DNA from: Nocardia spumae
Lineage (GTDB): Bacteria; Actinomycetota; Actinomycetes; Mycobacteriales; Mycobacteriaceae
Assembly (NCBI RefSeq): GCF_020733635.1
Contig: NZ_JAJFZL010000001.1
Span: 310,001 to 374,000, forward strand
DNA length: 64,000 nucleotides
Direction of reading: 5' to 3'
The notes under the pieces are model-generated. The model searched no databases, was not told the origin of the DNA, and saw only the letters and a list, made by a program, of their open reading frames with translations. Shown here piece after piece: positions 62,494 to 64,000 of the stretch (its first letter is position 1; each line of letters starts with the position of its first letter). The position numbers were made by a program, and so were the translations under genes.

Positions 62494-62835
62494 ATGGAAT
62501 TCCGGCTGGACCGCCCACGGCCGCGGTGGTGGGATGCCGCGTTGAGCGCGGTGTTGTATCTGGCCGCCTGTGCGCTGGCCTGGTTGATCTGGCGGTACGG
62601 GTTGCCGTACCGCGAGATGGCGCGGCAGCGCGCACCCGCCGCGCGCGACCTCGCCCCGGCGTACGTGGTCGCCGCAGGTGCTCTCGCGGGTGCGCTGCTG
62701 CTCGCCGGCCGGTGGATTCTGCGGGCGCTGCGGGAACGCCGCGCCGCCTGGCGTTACGCGGTGCTCGCGCTACCGCTGATCGCGGAGGCCTGGCTGGCCG
62801 GCTTCGCCACGGCACTGGTCGTGATCTCGTACTGA
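62494..62835 (+). CDS. Small integral membrane protein, unknown function
   Basis: A 113-residue protein with three likely membrane helices: SAVLYLAACALAWLIWRYG, APAYVVAAGALAGALLLAG and YAVLALPLIAEAWLAGFATA. Arg-rich loops (WILRALRERRAAWR) suggest a defined topology. I recognise no domain. It lies between menC and the thiolase gene, convergent with the latter with 26 bases between the stops. Confidence 0.7.
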   Translation: MEFRLDRPRPRWWDAALSAVLYLAACALAWLIWRYGLPYREMARQRAPAARDLAPAYVVAAGALAGALLLAGRWILRALRERRAAWRYAVLALPLIAEAWLAGFATALVVISY

Positions 62836-62861
62836 GATCACGGCCGGTGCCACGGCCGACA

Positions 62862-64000
62862 TCACAGTCGCTCGTAGATGGTGGCGTTCGCCAGACCTCC
62901 CGCCTCGCACATGGTTTGCAGGCCGTAGCGCGCGCCGCGTTCGTGCAGGGCGTGGACCAGGGTGGTGGCCAGGCGGGCTCCGGAGGCGCCGAGCGGATGG
63001 CCGAGGGCGATCGCGCCGCCGTTGACGTTCACCTTCGACAGATCCGCGCCGGTATCGGCGGCCCAGGCCAGCACCACCGCGGCGAACGCCTCGTTGACCT
63101 CGAACAGGTCGATATCCGACAGCGACAATCCCGAGCGCTGCAAGACCTTTCGCGTCGCTGGGATGACCGCGGTGAGCATGAGCAGCGGATCGTCGCCCGC
63201 GACCGCGAAGGTGTGCAGCCGGGCCAGCGGGGTGAGGCCGAGCTGCCTGGCCTTCTCGCTGGTCATGATCAATACCGCGGCGCTGCCGTCGTTGATCTGA
63301 CTGGCATTGGCGGCGGTGACGTTCCAGCCGATCTCCGGGAACCGGGCGGCGTAGGTTTCGCCATAGTAGGCCGGTCGCAATCCGGCGAGGGTTTCCAGGG
63401 TGCTGCCGACCCTGATGCCCTCGTCGGCGCTCAGCCCGCCCACGGGCGCGAGCTGGCCTTCGAACGAGCCGTTCTTCGTCGCGGCCGCTGCCTTCTCGTG
63501 GCTGGCCAGTGAGAACTCGTCCATCCGGGTGCGCGGAATATCCCAGCGGGCGGCGATCAGCTCCGCGCTGATTCCCTGGGGCACCAGCTCGTCCGGATAC
63601 CGCTCGGCGAAGGCGACGCCGTTGATATCGGTGGCGCCGAGGACGCTCGAGCCCATCGGCACCCGGCTCATCGATTCCAGCCCGCCGGCGACCACGACGT
63701 CGTAGGCGCCGGCCAGGACGCCCTGTGCGGCGAAGTGGATGGCCTGCTGACTGCTGCCGCACTGCCGGTCGACGGTGGTGGCCGGTACCTGTTCGGGATA
63801 TCCCGCCGCGAGGGCGGCCCGGCGGGTGATGTTGACCGACTGTTCGCCGACCTGGGTGACCACCCCGCCGATCACATCGTCGATCAGGACGGGATCGATC
63901 CCGCTGCGCCGCACGACCTCGCGCAGGCTGTGCGCGAACAGATCGACCGGGTGCAGGTCGTGCAGTGCTCCGGTGGCTTTGCCCCTGCCGATCGGGGTGC
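62862..64000 (-). CDS. Acetyl-CoA acetyltransferase (thiolase), 5' end missing
   Basis: The frame runs in from the right edge and 378 residues are visible (start not seen; the first visible text is TPIGRGKATGALHDLHPVDL). The nucleophilic Cys is in TTVDRQCGSSQQAIHFAA, the His in GGAIALGHPLGASGAR, and the second Cys in MCEAGGLANATIYERL, matching the thiolase CxxGG-type end. It catalyses Claisen condensation or thiolytic cleavage of acyl-CoA in fatty-acid metabolism. The residues of the loop domain GRGKATGAL are typical of FadA-type thiolases. Confidence 0.93.
   Translation of the reverse strand, partial: TPIGRGKATGALHDLHPVDLFAHSLREVVRRSGIDPVLIDDVIGGVVTQVGEQSVNITRRAALAAGYPEQVPATTVDRQCGSSQQAIHFAAQGVLAGAYDVVVAGGLESMSRVPMGSSVLGATDINGVAFAERYPDELVPQGISAELIAARWDIPRTRMDEFSLASHEKAAAATKNGSFEGQLAPVGGLSADEGIRVGSTLETLAGLRPAYYGETYAARFPEIGWNVTAANASQINDGSAAVLIMTSEKARQLGLTPLARLHTFAVAGDDPLLMLTAVIPATRKVLQRSGLSLSDIDLFEVNEAFAAVVLAWAADTGADLSKVNVNGGAIALGHPLGASGARLATTLVHALHERGARYGLQTMCEAGGLANATIYERL

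Overview
The window is high-GC DNA with dense, short-spaced genes, many GTG starts and long spurious antisense frames, typical of an actinobacterium. The block from ino1 (about 46.7 kb) down to dnaB (31.4 kb) keeps the order ino1, PadR regulator, DUF5318 gene, ponA, DUF2029 membrane glycosyltransferase, rpsF, ssb, rpsR, rplI, dnaB. This is the order known from Mycobacterium tuberculosis (Rv0046c to Rv0058), here with a four-gene insertion between the DUF2029 gene and rpsF. With the polyketide synthase/acyl-AMP ligase locus, this points to the Mycobacteriales. Nocardia or a close relative is my best inference; the sequence alone does not prove the genus.

Layout. 1-6.1 kb (minus): lipid/polyketide locus of free ACP, KS-AT-DH-KR-ACP synthase and fatty-acyl-AMP ligase, the ligase cut by the left edge. 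6.2-9.2 kb: an FMN nitronate-monooxygenase-family enzyme and a FadD5-like acyl-CoA ligase. 9.3-17.8 kb: a membrane protein with an embedded degenerate kinase-like domain, a 2OG-Fe(II) oxygenase/SDR pair, an SGNH hydrolase, a phytoene-desaturase-like flavoprotein, two methyltransferases and a Nudix hydrolase. 17.8-27.8 kb: redox and stress-type genes (thioredoxin-reductase-like protein, KstD-like dehydrogenase, two MFS/FMN-reductase genes, ArsR, luciferase-like monooxygenase), a small secreted protein, a cutinase-family esterase with a Thr/Pro tail, and two paralogous XRE-cupin regulators that share an operator-like sequence. 27.8-31.3 kb: AraC regulator, cytochrome P450 and ornithine cyclodeaminase-family protein.

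31.4-46.8 kb is the conserved replication/ribosome/cell-wall block. DnaB carries a 146-residue class 3-type mini-intein in its P-loop. DnaA-box-like sites lie between dnaB and rplI, and a candidate S6:S18-binding leader lies before rpsF. 46.9-53 kb: a small aromatic/His-rich secreted protein, a membrane class III nucleotide cyclase overlapping a Crp-family regulator, two effector-binding-domain proteins and a second PonA-type enzyme. 53.4-59 kb: MFS transporter plus HAD hydrolase, then a sugar ABC importer (lipoprotein and two permeases) with no ATPase gene beside it. 58.9-64 kb: a 21-bp tandem repeat, DUF2786 and a metallopeptidase-like gene, a VOC protein, menC, a small membrane protein and a thiolase cut by the right edge.

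The observations I rate highest are the class 3 intein, the paired XRE-cupin operators, the S6:S18 leader that buries the rpsF ribosome-binding site, the DnaA-box cluster beside dnaB, the cyclase/Crp operon with a changed base-recognition residue, and the 21-bp phased repeat. No tRNA, rRNA, insertion sequence or CRISPR array was seen.
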